Both the position numbers and the translations under genes were made by a program. A stretch of 64,000 nt of DNA from an uncultured Myxococcales bacterium (GTDB taxonomy: Bacteria; Myxococcota; Myxococcia; Myxococcales; Myxococcaceae), in assembly GCA_937980205.1 (NCBI GenBank), contig CALJKW010000022.1:372001-436000 (forward strand), read 5' to 3'. Numbering within the stretch: position 1 is the stretch's first letter; every line of letters begins with the position of its first letter. Shown piece by piece: positions 50,313-58,355 of this stretch. The notes under the pieces were generated by a model. It saw only the letters and a program-made list of their open reading frames with translations. It searched no databases and was not told the DNA's origin.

Positions 50313-51532
50313 CCGCCCCGCCGCAGGTCACCGGGCCGGCGCTCGAAGCCTTCGCCGCCCAGGTCGCCCGCACCGGAGCCGGCGCGCTCGAGCTGCGCAC
50401 CGACCTGCACTCCGAGGGCGAGGGCGTCGAGTCGGCCGCCCGGCACGCGCCCTTGTGGGTCTCGGCGCGCGGCTGGCCGGTGCCGATGCGCTGGCGCGCC
50501 GCCGCCCGCTGGTGCGACGTGCCGCTTCGACCCGGCGCGCTCGAGCTGTCGCTGCACGAGAAGACGACCGTGCTCTCCCACCATGCGGCCGCGCCGATGT
50601 CCCCCGACGACGCCGAGGCGCTCTGGCGCGCGGCCCCGCTGCACGCCTGCGCCGGCCTCAAGCACGTCGAGCCGCTGGGCCCGCCGCGGTCCTGCGGCCG
50701 CCTGTTCGAGACCCAGCGCCGCCTCGTGCGCCGCTTCGGCGCCGGCCGTGTCACCGTGCTCGCGCACGGCGCGCTGGCGCTGGCCTTTCGCGCCGCGCTC
50801 GCCGAGCGCAACGCCTTCGACTTCGTCGCCGCCGCGCCGGGCTGGTCCGCAGCGACGGGCCAGCGCCTGCTCGCCGACGCGGTGCGCTCGGGCGTGCCCG
50901 CGGCGGCCGGCGCGCGGCTCGGCATCATCGGGTCCGACCTCGTCGGCTCGCGCTCTCCCCGCGTGCACGCCCAGCCGTTCGATCGCATCGAGCTGCCGCC
51001 CGAAGCCGACCTCGACGAGGTGCTCGGCGCCCTCGTGCCCCTCTACCGTGGGCTCGCCGTCACGAACCCCTTCAAGCAGGCGGCCGCCGCGCACGTCGGG
51101 TCGGCCTTCGCGGCGGTGAACACGCTCGTCCGCCGCGAGGGCCGCTTCTGGGGCGCCAACACCGACGTCGAGGGCGCGCGCGCCGTGCTCGACGCGCTCG
51201 CGCCGCGCGAGGTGACGGTGCTCGGCGACGGCGGCGCCGCCTTCGCGCTGCGGCTCGCCGCGAGCGAGCTGAACCGCCCCTTGACCGTGCTGCGCCGCCG
51301 CGACGCGGGCGCGCGGCTGCGCGGCGCCGCGGTCTGGACGTGGCCCGCATCGCTTCCCCCGCCCGAAGCGCTCGACGTCGACGGCGTCACCATCGCCCTC
51401 ATCTGCTACGGCCCCGCGGCCTGGCGCCTCGCGCGCGCGCTCACCCTTCGCGGCGCTCGCGTGCTGCGGCTGGGCGGCCGGTGGTTCGTCGCCCAGGCCC
51501 GCGCGCAGCGCGAGCTGTGGAGCCGCCCCTGA
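50297..51532 (+). CDS. Fused 3-dehydroquinate dehydratase / shikimate dehydrogenase
   Basis: This 411-residue fusion is AroD (type I, residues about 1-200; ALELRTDLHSEG, ACAGLKHVEPLG with a candidate Schiff-base Lys) plus AroE (about 205-411). The AroE part shows IGSDLVGSRSPRVHAQPF, AVTNPFKQAAAAHV (catalytic Lys), NTLVRREGRFWGANTDVEGA (NTD Asp) and LGDGGAAFAL (NADP site). It converts 3-dehydroquinate to 3-dehydroshikimate and then to shikimate. Such AroDE fusions are usual in plants and Chlamydiae and less so elsewhere. It is somewhat shorter than the sum of two separate enzymes, mainly in the AroE half. Confidence 0.85.
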   Translation: MVRVVTAPPQVTGPALEAFAAQVARTGAGALELRTDLHSEGEGVESAARHAPLWVSARGWPVPMRWRAAARWCDVPLRPGALELSLHEKTTVLSHHAAAPMSPDDAEALWRAAPLHACAGLKHVEPLGPPRSCGRLFETQRRLVRRFGAGRVTVLAHGALALAFRAALAERNAFDFVAAAPGWSAATGQRLLADAVRSGVPAAAGARLGIIGSDLVGSRSPRVHAQPFDRIELPPEADLDEVLGALVPLYRGLAVTNPFKQAAAAHVGSAFAAVNTLVRREGRFWGANTDVEGARAVLDALAPREVTVLGDGGAAFALRLAASELNRPLTVLRRRDAGARLRGAAVWTWPASLPPPEALDVDGVTIALICYGPAAWRLARALTLRGARVLRLGGRWFVAQARAQRELWSRP

Positions 51533-52545
51533 ACACCTGCGGCCGGCTGTTTCGTGTCACCACGTTCGGCGAGAGCCACGGCCCCGCCGTCGGCGCCGTC
51601 GTCGACGGCTGCCCCGCGCGCGTGCCCTTCGCCGCCGCGGCGGTGCAGGCCGCGCTCGCGCGGCGCCGGCCCGGTCAGTCCGCGCTCACCTCGTCGAGGG
51701 CCGAGCCGGACGCGGTCGAGGTGCTGTCGGGCGTCTACGAGGGCAAGACGCTCGGCACGCCCATCGCGCTGGTGGTGCGGAACACCGACACCCGCCCGGA
51801 AGACTACGAGCCCCTGCGCGCTCGCTTTCGCAGAGGTCACGCCGACGAGGTATGGCAGGCGCGCTTCGGACATCGCGATCACCGCGGCGGCGGGCGCACC
51901 AGCGGGCGTGAGACCGTGGGGCGTGTGCTCGGCGGCGCCGTGGCCGAGGCGTTCCTCGAGGTCGCGCTGCCCGTGGTGCGCGTCGTCGCCTGGGCCGCGC
52001 AGCTCGGCGACGTCTCGTGCGGCGCGGTCGCCGACACCGTGACGCGCGCCGACGTCGACGCGACGCCGGTGCGCTGCCCCGACCGGGCCGCCGCCGAGCG
52101 CATGGCCGAGCTCGTCGCGCGCGCGCGCGAGCGCCACGACTCGCTCGGCGGAGCCGTCGACCTGCGCATCACCGGCCTGCCGGTGGGCCTCGGTGAGCCG
52201 GTGTTCGGCAAGCTCAAGGCCGAGCTCGCGCGCGGCTTCGCCTCGGTCGGGGCGGTCACCGGCGTCACCTTCGGGGCCCCCGACGTCGCCCGGGCCGTCG
52301 CGCGCCCAGGCTCCGAGTTTCACCGAACGCCGAGCGTGTACGGCGGCATTCAGGGCGGCCTGTCGAACGGCGAGCCGGTCGAGGCGCGCGTCTTCTTCAA
52401 GCCGCCGGCCTCCATCGGCGAGCACGCGCGCGCCGGGCGGCATGATCCCTCGGTCGTTCCCCGCGCGGTGCCGGTCATCGAGGCCATGGCCTCGCTGTGC
52501 ATCGCCGACCTGCTCCTTCAGTTCCGCGCCTGGCCTGGGCCGTGA
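51517..52545 (+). CDS. aroC: Chorismate synthase
   Basis: This 342-residue FMN-dependent enzyme removes phosphate from EPSP to make chorismate. The family signatures are all present: GRLFRVTTFGESHGPAVG, FRRGHADEVWQARFGHRDHRGGGRTSGRETVGRV (quoted in parts of the family's first and second blocks) and HDPSVVPRAVPVIEAMA. The start GTG 51517 overlaps the aroDE stop by 16 bases; CTG 51529 (overlapping as CTGA) would begin right at the conserved NTCGRLF and is possible. Confidence 0.95.
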   Translation: MEPPLNTCGRLFRVTTFGESHGPAVGAVVDGCPARVPFAAAAVQAALARRRPGQSALTSSRAEPDAVEVLSGVYEGKTLGTPIALVVRNTDTRPEDYEPLRARFRRGHADEVWQARFGHRDHRGGGRTSGRETVGRVLGGAVAEAFLEVALPVVRVVAWAAQLGDVSCGAVADTVTRADVDATPVRCPDRAAAERMAELVARARERHDSLGGAVDLRITGLPVGLGEPVFGKLKAELARGFASVGAVTGVTFGAPDVARAVARPGSEFHRTPSVYGGIQGGLSNGEPVEARVFFKPPASIGEHARAGRHDPSVVPRAVPVIEAMASLCIADLLLQFRAWPGP

Positions 52546-53582
52546 GCGACGCCGGCGCCGAGCGCTGGGGGCGCTTCGAACGGCTGGCCGTGGCGCTGCC
52601 GCGCGGCGCGCTCGTGGTCGCCGACCGCCGCGTGCTTCGGCTGCACCCGCGCGTGCGCGCCGCGTTGAACGGCCACGACGTGCTCGCCGTGCACGCCGGC
52701 GAACGGCTCAAGTCGATGCGGTCGCTCGAGCGCGTGCTCGGCCGCATGGTCGGGCGCACGCGGGAGGGCTTCCTCGTCGCGCTCGGCGGCGGCACCGTCA
52801 CGGATCTCTGCACGGTCGCGGCGCACCTCGCCTCGCGCGGCGTGCCCCTGCTGCACGTCCCCTCGACGCTGCTCGCCGCGGTGGACGCGTCGGTGGGCGG
52901 CAAGGGCGCCGTGAACCTCGAGGTCGCAGGAGCCCAGGTCAAGAACGCAGCCGGCGTGTTCCACCCCGCGACCGCCACCTGGCTGTGCCCGGAGCTGTTC
53001 GCCACGCTCTCGCCGCGGCAGGTGCGCGAGGGCCGCATCGAGGCGTGGAAGATGGCGCTGTGCCTCGACGGCCGGCGGGCGCGCGCGTGGGCCGGGCGCA
53101 ATCCGCGAGTGCGGGAATGGCTGGCGGCCGGGCGAGCCCTCAAGCAGCGCGTGTGCGCGCGCGACCCCTTCGAGCGCGGGGCCCACCGCGTGCTGCTCAA
53201 CTTCGGCCATACCATCGGCCACGCGCTGGAGACCCACACCGGCTTCCGCCTCTCACACGGCGACGCCGTCGGCCTCGGCATGCTGGCCGCGCTCGACGTC
53301 GGCCGCGCGCTGCGCGTCACACCCGCCGCGGCGGCCGACGAGGCCGAGCGCGGGCTCCTCGGCGGCGCCGGCGTGCTGCCGCGCGCAGCCCTGGCGCGTG
53401 CACTCGACGGTCTCGAGCTGCGCGCGCTCGAGCGGCTGCTGGCGGCCGACAAGAAGCGGCGCGCGCGGGACGTCTGCCGCATGGTCCTGCTCGAGCGCGT
53501 CGGCCGGGCCGGCGTCTACTCCGTGCCCGCGGAGGTGCCGGGCCGACTGCTGCGCGCCTGGCGAAGGGGCGTGCGGCCGTGA
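52542..53582 (+). CDS. aroB: 3-Dehydroquinate synthase
   Basis: This 346-residue NAD- and metal-dependent enzyme cyclises DAHP to 3-dehydroquinate. Motifs are FLVALGGGTVTDLC (NAD), HVPSTLLAAVDASVGGKGAVN, EAWKMAL (Glu/Lys), NFGHTIGHALETH (metal His) and SHGDAVGLGM (metal His). GTG 52542 overlaps the aroC stop (GTGA). The length is close to the normal 340-370 aa. Confidence 0.94.
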   Translation: MSDAGAERWGRFERLAVALPRGALVVADRRVLRLHPRVRAALNGHDVLAVHAGERLKSMRSLERVLGRMVGRTREGFLVALGGGTVTDLCTVAAHLASRGVPLLHVPSTLLAAVDASVGGKGAVNLEVAGAQVKNAAGVFHPATATWLCPELFATLSPRQVREGRIEAWKMALCLDGRRARAWAGRNPRVREWLAAGRALKQRVCARDPFERGAHRVLLNFGHTIGHALETHTGFRLSHGDAVGLGMLAALDVGRALRVTPAAAADEAERGLLGGAGVLPRAALARALDGLELRALERLLAADKKRRARDVCRMVLLERVGRAGVYSVPAEVPGRLLRAWRRGVRP

Positions 53583-54922
53583 GCAGCCCGACGCTCGAGA
53601 TCGACGCATCGGCGCTGCGACGCGGGCTGCTCTTCGCGCCGGTGTCCAAGTCCGATGCCGTGCGGGCGCTCGTGCTCGCGCACGCGCTCGGCTGGCCCGA
53701 GCTGGTCGAGGCGGTGTGCTGTGCCGACGCCGAGCTCCCCGCCGACGTCTGCCGCGTACGCGACGGCCTGGCCGCGTTGAGCCGCGCGCACCGCGAGCCG
53801 GTAGAAGTCGACTGCGCCGACGGCGCTGCTCCGTTCCGCTTCCTCCTCGCGCAGGCCGCAGTCTGTGACGGCGCGCACGTCGGCTTCACCGGCACTGCGC
53901 GCCTCGCCGAGCGGCCGCACGGCCCGCTCTTCGAGGCGCTCGCGCGAACGCTCGGGTCCTCTGGTCTTCGGCTCGGAGCCCCCGGTCGCTGGCCACTGGC
54001 GGTGCGCGGGGCCGCTCGTGCGCCCGCGCCCGTCTTCCGGGTGAGCGGCGCCGAGTCGAGCCAGTTCGCTTCGAGCCTCGTGCTGGCCGCGGCGGGCCTC
54101 GCCCGGCGCGAAGGCCGCCCTTGGGCCGTCGAGCACGAGGGGCCGATGGTGAGCCGTGGGTACTTCGAGCTCACCGTCGACTGGGCCGCGCGCTGCGGCG
54201 TGCCGCTCGAGCGCCGGCCTGGGGGCGTCCTCGTGTGGCCGGCCGAGCCCCGCGCCGCGGTGCCGCCCCTGCCGCGCGATGCTTCGTCACTCGCTTACCT
54301 CTTGCTCCTGTCGTGGAAGAGCGGGGCCTGCGTGACCGGCCTCTCGAGCAGCGAGCCGCACCCCGACACCGCCATGTTGGACCACCTCGCCGCGCTGGGC
54401 CTGAGCCTCGAGCCGCTGGAGGCCGGCACGCTGAGAGTCGTCGGCCGCGCGCGCGGGGGCCTTCGCGCGTCGGCGGCGGCGGCCCCCGATCTCGTCCCGA
54501 CGCTCGCCGCGCTCGCCTGTGTCCTCGACGCACCGTCGGTCTTCACCGAGGTCGGCCTGCTGAAGGCCAAGGAGAGCGATCGGCTCGAGGGCACGCTCTC
54601 GCTCGCGCGCGCCGCCGGGGCCGCCGCCCGTCTCGATGCAGACACCCTCACCATCTCGCCGCGGGACTCTGGTCCGGCGGCCTTCACCTTCTCGTCGCGA
54701 GGAGACCACCGCCTCGCCATGAGCGCGGCCACGCTCGCCGTGCTCGTCGGCGCGCGGCTGCAGCTGCTCGAGCCCGACTGCGTCGGGAAGAGCTTTCCGG
54801 GCTTCTGGGCTCAGCTCGAGAAGGTCGCGCGCGTCACCGAGGGCGCAGGCTCGTCGGCCCGCGCCCTCGCGAACCACGCCGAGGCCAGCAGTGCGACGAA
54901 CAGCGCGACGGCCCCGAGCTGA
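53579..54922 (+). CDS. aroA: EPSP synthase (3-phosphoshikimate 1-carboxyvinyltransferase)
   Basis: This 447-residue enzyme transfers enolpyruvyl from PEP to shikimate-3-phosphate. Motifs are APVSKSDAVRALVLAHAL (phosphate/PEP site), SGAESSQFASSLVLAA, LKAKESDRLEG and SSRGDHRLAMSAA, with SFPGFWAQL near the end. The N-terminal third departs from typical AroA, so it may be a divergent class. The last 112 bp run antisense through the end of the COX15 gene. GTG 53579 overlaps the aroB stop. It closes the seven-gene operon. Confidence 0.9.
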   Translation: MSSPTLEIDASALRRGLLFAPVSKSDAVRALVLAHALGWPELVEAVCCADAELPADVCRVRDGLAALSRAHREPVEVDCADGAAPFRFLLAQAAVCDGAHVGFTGTARLAERPHGPLFEALARTLGSSGLRLGAPGRWPLAVRGAARAPAPVFRVSGAESSQFASSLVLAAAGLARREGRPWAVEHEGPMVSRGYFELTVDWAARCGVPLERRPGGVLVWPAEPRAAVPPLPRDASSLAYLLLLSWKSGACVTGLSSSEPHPDTAMLDHLAALGLSLEPLEAGTLRVVGRARGGLRASAAAAPDLVPTLAALACVLDAPSVFTEVGLLKAKESDRLEGTLSLARAAGAAARLDADTLTISPRDSGPAAFTFSSRGDHRLAMSAATLAVLVGARLQLLEPDCVGKSFPGFWAQLEKVARVTEGAGSSARALANHAEASSATNSATAPS

Positions 54923-55851
54923 TGCAGCAGCGCGAGCACGATGAAGCGTGACGGCTCGCCGGGCGCCAGCACGGTCGCGACGCCCAGCGACAGCTGCACC
55001 GCGACCGCCGCCAGGGGGGCGTAGCGCGCTGCGCGCGGCGCACCACTCTGGCGGCGCGTGAGCGCTTCGGCGGCGACCAGCGCGGCGAGCAGGTACCCGA
55101 GGGAGCGGTGCACCACCTGCACGGTCAGCGGGTCGTCGACCAGCGCCGCCGCCGACTCGAAGGCTCCGCGCGGCCACCACACGCCGTTCACCGTCGGCCA
55201 GCTCGGCGCGGCCGGCGCCGCTCTGAGCCCGGCCATGAAGGCGCCGTAGGCCAGCTGCACGGCCAGCACCCCCAGCAGCGCGACGGGCGCGAGCGCGGCG
55301 CGGCCCGTCCCTGGCGGCCACAGCTCGCGCCAGGCGAGCCACAGCATCACGCCGAGCAGGGCGAACGCGGTGAGCAGGTGCAGCGCGAGCCGCAGGTGGC
55401 TCACGTACGCGCCCTCGTGAAGGCCGCTGACGACCATGAACCAGCCGAGCGCCGCCTGCAGCGCGCCGAGCAGCAGCACCGCGCCGAGCCCCCGAAGGCG
55501 CCCGCGCAACAGCCCCCTTCGCCAGAGCACCGCGGCGGGGACGACGAACGCGACCGCGAGCAGCCGCGCCCACGCCCGGTGAAGCCACTCGTAGAAGTAG
55601 ATGCGCTCGAACTCCCGGCGCGTGAAGTGCGGGTTCACCTGCTCGAACTGGGGGATCGCCCGGTACTGCGCGAACGCGCGCTCCCACTCGGCGTCGTCGA
55701 GCGGCGGCACCACCCCGGTGACCGGCCGCCACTCGGTGATCGACAGCCCCGAGCCCGTCAGCCGGGTGAGGCCGCCGAGCAGCACCTGCCCGACGACGAA
55801 GGCCGCCAGCACGAGCAGCCACCGCCCGACGGCGGGCGAGCGCTCACGCAC
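54811..55851 (-). CDS. COX15/CtaA-family haem A synthase
   Basis: This 346-residue eight-helix membrane protein has GGLTRLTGSGLSITEWRP near the N-terminus and the paired haem-ligand histidines in YFYEWLHRAWARLL, YVSHLRLALHLLTAF, VQVVHRSLGYLLAA and LLHQLGAVALF. The family converts haem O to haem A for aa3-type oxidases. It lies behind a radical SAM gene with a FNR box (8-bp overlap). That is unexpected for an aerobic oxidase factor, so it may have another haem-related role or prepare the cell for oxygen. The 3' end overlaps aroA on the other strand. Confidence 0.85.
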   Translation of the reverse strand: MRERSPAVGRWLLVLAAFVVGQVLLGGLTRLTGSGLSITEWRPVTGVVPPLDDAEWERAFAQYRAIPQFEQVNPHFTRREFERIYFYEWLHRAWARLLAVAFVVPAAVLWRRGLLRGRLRGLGAVLLLGALQAALGWFMVVSGLHEGAYVSHLRLALHLLTAFALLGVMLWLAWRELWPPGTGRAALAPVALLGVLAVQLAYGAFMAGLRAAPAAPSWPTVNGVWWPRGAFESAAALVDDPLTVQVVHRSLGYLLAALVAAEALTRRQSGAPRAARYAPLAAVAVQLSLGVATVLAPGEPSRFIVLALLHQLGAVALFVALLASAWFARARADEPAPSVTRATFSS

Positions 55852-56683
55852 GGCCGGGCACCTGGAACAGCGCGCGCAACAGCTCGGCGCTCGAGGGATC
55901 TCCCTGTCGCATCGAGCCGCGCACGGCCAGCACGGCGCAGCCGCACGTTCGACAGTCCGCCGCGCCACCGTACGCGCACGGCAGCTTCCGCTCGAGCCTG
56001 ACGTCGAACGCCAGGTCACCGCGGCGGTAGGCGCACGCCGCCGCCAGCGCCCCTCGGCGGCGCAGGAGCTCGAGGCTTGCGGGCGGGTTCAGCAAGAGGC
56101 CCGGCACGGACGCGGCCAGCTCGAGCAGGCGATCGACCGCCCGGCTGCGCGCCGCGGCGCCGATCGCGAACGGCGAGGGTTCTCGGCCGGTGAAGAACCC
56201 GACCAGCACCCCGCTGCAGCCGGTCTCTTCCTTGAGACGCTCGAGGCCATCGAGCGCTCCCAAGGTCAGCGCGGTGAGCGTCAGCTGCAGGGCGAAGGGC
56301 CGCCCGCGCAGCTCCCCGAGGCGCCGCAGGACGCGGCGGTAGGTGCCGCGCCCGCGCAGGCGATCGTGCTCTGGCTCGAGCCCGTCGATCGAGACGAGGA
56401 CGCCCGCCTTCAGCTCGCGCGGAATCGGCAGCAGCCCGGACGTCACGACCGCGTTGCGCGGAAAGACCGCCGTCGCCGCCAGCAGCAGCTCGGGTTGCAG
56501 CAGCGGCTCGCCGCCGAGCCACAGCGCGGTGGAGAGCTCGTGTGCAGCCCTGAGCTTCTCGAGCCGCGCGAGGTACACCGCAGGCGGCAGCGCGCCCTGG
56601 CCTGCCGGGCGCGCATAGAAGTAGCAGTGCCCGCATCTGAGCGGGCAAGCGTCGGTGAGGTCGAACGTCGCACAGCGACCCAT
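55844..56683 (-). CDS. Small radical SAM protein
   Basis: This 279-residue enzyme has LTDACPLRCGHCYFY (CxxxCxxC with the MoaA/NirJ-like spacing) and LWLGGEPLLQPE. A C-terminal cysteine set (ACAYRRGD, LPCAYGGAADCRTCGC) could bind an auxiliary cluster. It is short for a SPASM protein. It is cotranscribed with COX15, so it may act on a haem or on a peptide. ATG 56683 is 44.5 bp from the FNR box with no usual leader. The substrate is unknown. Confidence 0.85.
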   Translation of the reverse strand: MGRCATFDLTDACPLRCGHCYFYARPAGQGALPPAVYLARLEKLRAAHELSTALWLGGEPLLQPELLLAATAVFPRNAVVTSGLLPIPRELKAGVLVSIDGLEPEHDRLRGRGTYRRVLRRLGELRGRPFALQLTLTALTLGALDGLERLKEETGCSGVLVGFFTGREPSPFAIGAAARSRAVDRLLELAASVPGLLLNPPASLELLRRRGALAAACAYRRGDLAFDVRLERKLPCAYGGAADCRTCGCAVLAVRGSMRQGDPSSAELLRALFQVPGRA

Positions 56684-56720
56684 CAGGCCCCGGCCTAGGC
56701 CGGCGAGCTCGAGGCCCTCT

Positions 56721-56734
56721 TTGACGACGATCAA
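56721..56734 (-). promoter_or_regulatory. FNR box upstream of the radical SAM/COX15 pair
   Basis: TTGACGACGATCAA is centred 44.5 bp before ATG 56683. A -10 candidate TAGGCC (56697-56692) starts 30.5 bp from the centre. Confidence 0.82.
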
Positions 56735-56807
56735 TCGACGCCAAGCAGGCGAGGCTCGGCCGACGCGAGGTCGCCGCGGACCAGGGTGCACCGGTGACCC
56801 CGCTGGT

Positions 56808-57047
56808 TTGCGCCCTGAGCTGTCCGGCGGGCACTTCGACGCGGCGTCCTGCGATCCGATGATCCCGGAGATGACCGGGATGGAGCTGCACGCCGCCGTG
56901 CGGAAGCGCTCGCCCCAGGTCGCAGACCGCATGATCGGCGGCGCGTTCTCACCTGCGGCCCGGGCGTTCTTCGACCAGGTGCCGAACCGGAAGCTCACCA
57001 GGCCGTTCGACGCCAAAGCGCTGCGCGCCGTCGTGCTCGAGGGCGAT
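56808..57047 (+). pseudogene. Relic of a response-regulator receiver domain
   Basis: This stretch (about 80 codons) reads as the second half of a receiver domain: GHFDAASCDPMIPEMTGMEL with the phospho-Asp, SPQVADRMIGGAFSPAARAF, then NRKLTRPFDAKALRAVV with the conserved Lys replaced by Arg or Thr. A few residues are missing where the MxxTGG strand should be, and there is no start codon or N-terminal half. It looks like the decayed end of a hybrid kinase or regulator. The rest of the 376-bp gap between 56684 and 57059 holds only the FNR box. Confidence 0.7.
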
Positions 57048-57059
57048 GAGCGGGCGGCT

Positions 57060-58181
57060 TCACGCCGCGCCGCGCAGCACGAGCAGGGTGTGCCATGGCC
57101 CGAGCGGCCGATCGAGCTCGACCTCGAGGCCGGCGCGGCGCAGGCAGCCGAGCAGCTCGTCGGCGCGGTACATGCGCGACTGCCCGTTCGCGACGCAGGT
57201 GAAGTACAGCGACGTGCCGTGCAGCGCGATGCGCGCAGGCTCGGTGCGCTGGCGGTCGGTGAAGGTCTCCACCACGTAGACGCGCCCGCCGTCCGACAGC
57301 GCCGCGCGCGCGCGGCCGAGCAGGTGCTCGATGTCGAGCTCGCAGAAGCAGTCGAGCAGCTGCGACATCCACACCGCGTCCTGCCCCTTGGGGAAGGCCG
57401 CCGCGTGGTCGAGCAGGTCTATCGGCAGGGGAGTGAAGCGGTGGCCGCGGCCCGCACCGGCGATCGCCGCTTGCGCGAGCTCGAGCTGCGCCGGGTGATC
57501 GAGGCCGGTGACGTCGCAGCAGGTCGTCGCGAGCGACGAGAAGCGGCCCGTGTTGCAGCCGACGTCGAGCAGCGTGCGCGCCCCGCGCGAGAGGATCTCG
57601 CCGAGCGCGAGGTGGAAGATGCGGTCCGAGTAGAAGTGATCGAACGCGAACCAGCTGTCCTGCACGCGCTGCGGCAGCTTCGTGAGTCCCTCGTAGACCG
57701 TGGGCCAGGGGCCCAGCTCGGTGAGGCCGGCGGCGCGGCCGTGCTGGAGCGACTGCTCGAGGTGAAAAGAGGCCTGGTGGCAGACGTCGTGCGTGAAGTC
57801 GAAGTTCACGCGCACGACGGGGTCATGGAGCACCAGCCAGCCGGCCTGCGTGAGCCGATAGCGGCCCTGCTCTTCGGTCGCGAGCTCGACCGCGACGCAC
57901 CCGTCGAGCAGCACGCGCGCCGCGTAGTGGCTGACGCCCGAGCGCACCACCACGTCTTCGAGGGTCAGCCCCTCACGCACGCCGTCGAGCGCCGCGAGCA
58001 CCCCGAGCTCTCTCGCGCAGCGCGCGGCCTGGAACAAGAGCGGTGCGAACGCGAGGCGCTGCGCCGTCGATTGCGCCTCGGTCAGCGTGCCCTGCTGCGG
58101 GCTGGCGGGTACGGACGGCGCGGGCGGGGTCGGATGAGGAGAATCGACGTCTGAAGCGGAACGGGGAAGGTCGTATCCCAT
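57060..58181 (-). CDS. SAM-dependent methyltransferase with winged-helix dimerisation domain
   Basis: This 373-residue protein has a proline-rich N-terminus, an O-methyltransferase-type winged-helix region (GLTLEDVVVRSGVSHYAARVLLDGC) and a class I Rossmann domain (TLLDVGCNTGRFSSLA, VTGLDHPAQLELA, DAVWMSQLLDCF). This domain pair is typical of plant-like small-molecule O-methyltransferases acting on phenols, carotenoids or quinones. Substrate unknown. ATG 58181 lies 46.5 bp from a FNR box; GTG 58202 would be inside the promoter. Confidence 0.82.
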   Translation of the reverse strand: MGYDLPRSASDVDSPHPTPPAPSVPASPQQGTLTEAQSTAQRLAFAPLLFQAARCARELGVLAALDGVREGLTLEDVVVRSGVSHYAARVLLDGCVAVELATEEQGRYRLTQAGWLVLHDPVVRVNFDFTHDVCHQASFHLEQSLQHGRAAGLTELGPWPTVYEGLTKLPQRVQDSWFAFDHFYSDRIFHLALGEILSRGARTLLDVGCNTGRFSSLATTCCDVTGLDHPAQLELAQAAIAGAGRGHRFTPLPIDLLDHAAAFPKGQDAVWMSQLLDCFCELDIEHLLGRARAALSDGGRVYVVETFTDRQRTEPARIALHGTSLYFTCVANGQSRMYRADELLGCLRRAGLEVELDRPLGPWHTLLVLRGAA

Positions 58182-58220
58182 GGGGTGCAGCGATCTCGTC
58201 ACCCGCGGTCGCGGTCTGCT

Positions 58221-58234
58221 TTGATCCCGATCAA
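58221..58234 (-). promoter_or_regulatory. FNR box upstream of the winged-helix methyltransferase gene
   Basis: TTGATCCCGATCAA has two full half sites. Its centre is 46.5 bp before ATG 58181 and 56 bp from the next box, which faces the opposite way. Confidence 0.82.
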
Positions 58235-58276
58235 GGGCGCGTGGGCGTCGCGGCCGTGAGCCGCGTCGGCCGCCCC

Positions 58277-58290
58277 CTGATCCAGATCAA
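58277..58290 (+). promoter_or_regulatory. FNR box upstream of the class I methyltransferase gene
   Basis: CTGATCCAGATCAA lacks only the first T. A -10 candidate TATCTG (58313-58318) starts 29.5 bp from the centre. It is followed by a leader of about 31 nt with Shine-Dalgarno AGGAG (58345-58349), so this gene is leadered. Confidence 0.75.
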
Positions 58291-58355
58291 CGAACCGCCT
58301 GCCTCCGTTCTGTATCTGTGACCTTGCGAACGATTCGCAATCTCAGGAGCGCGCG

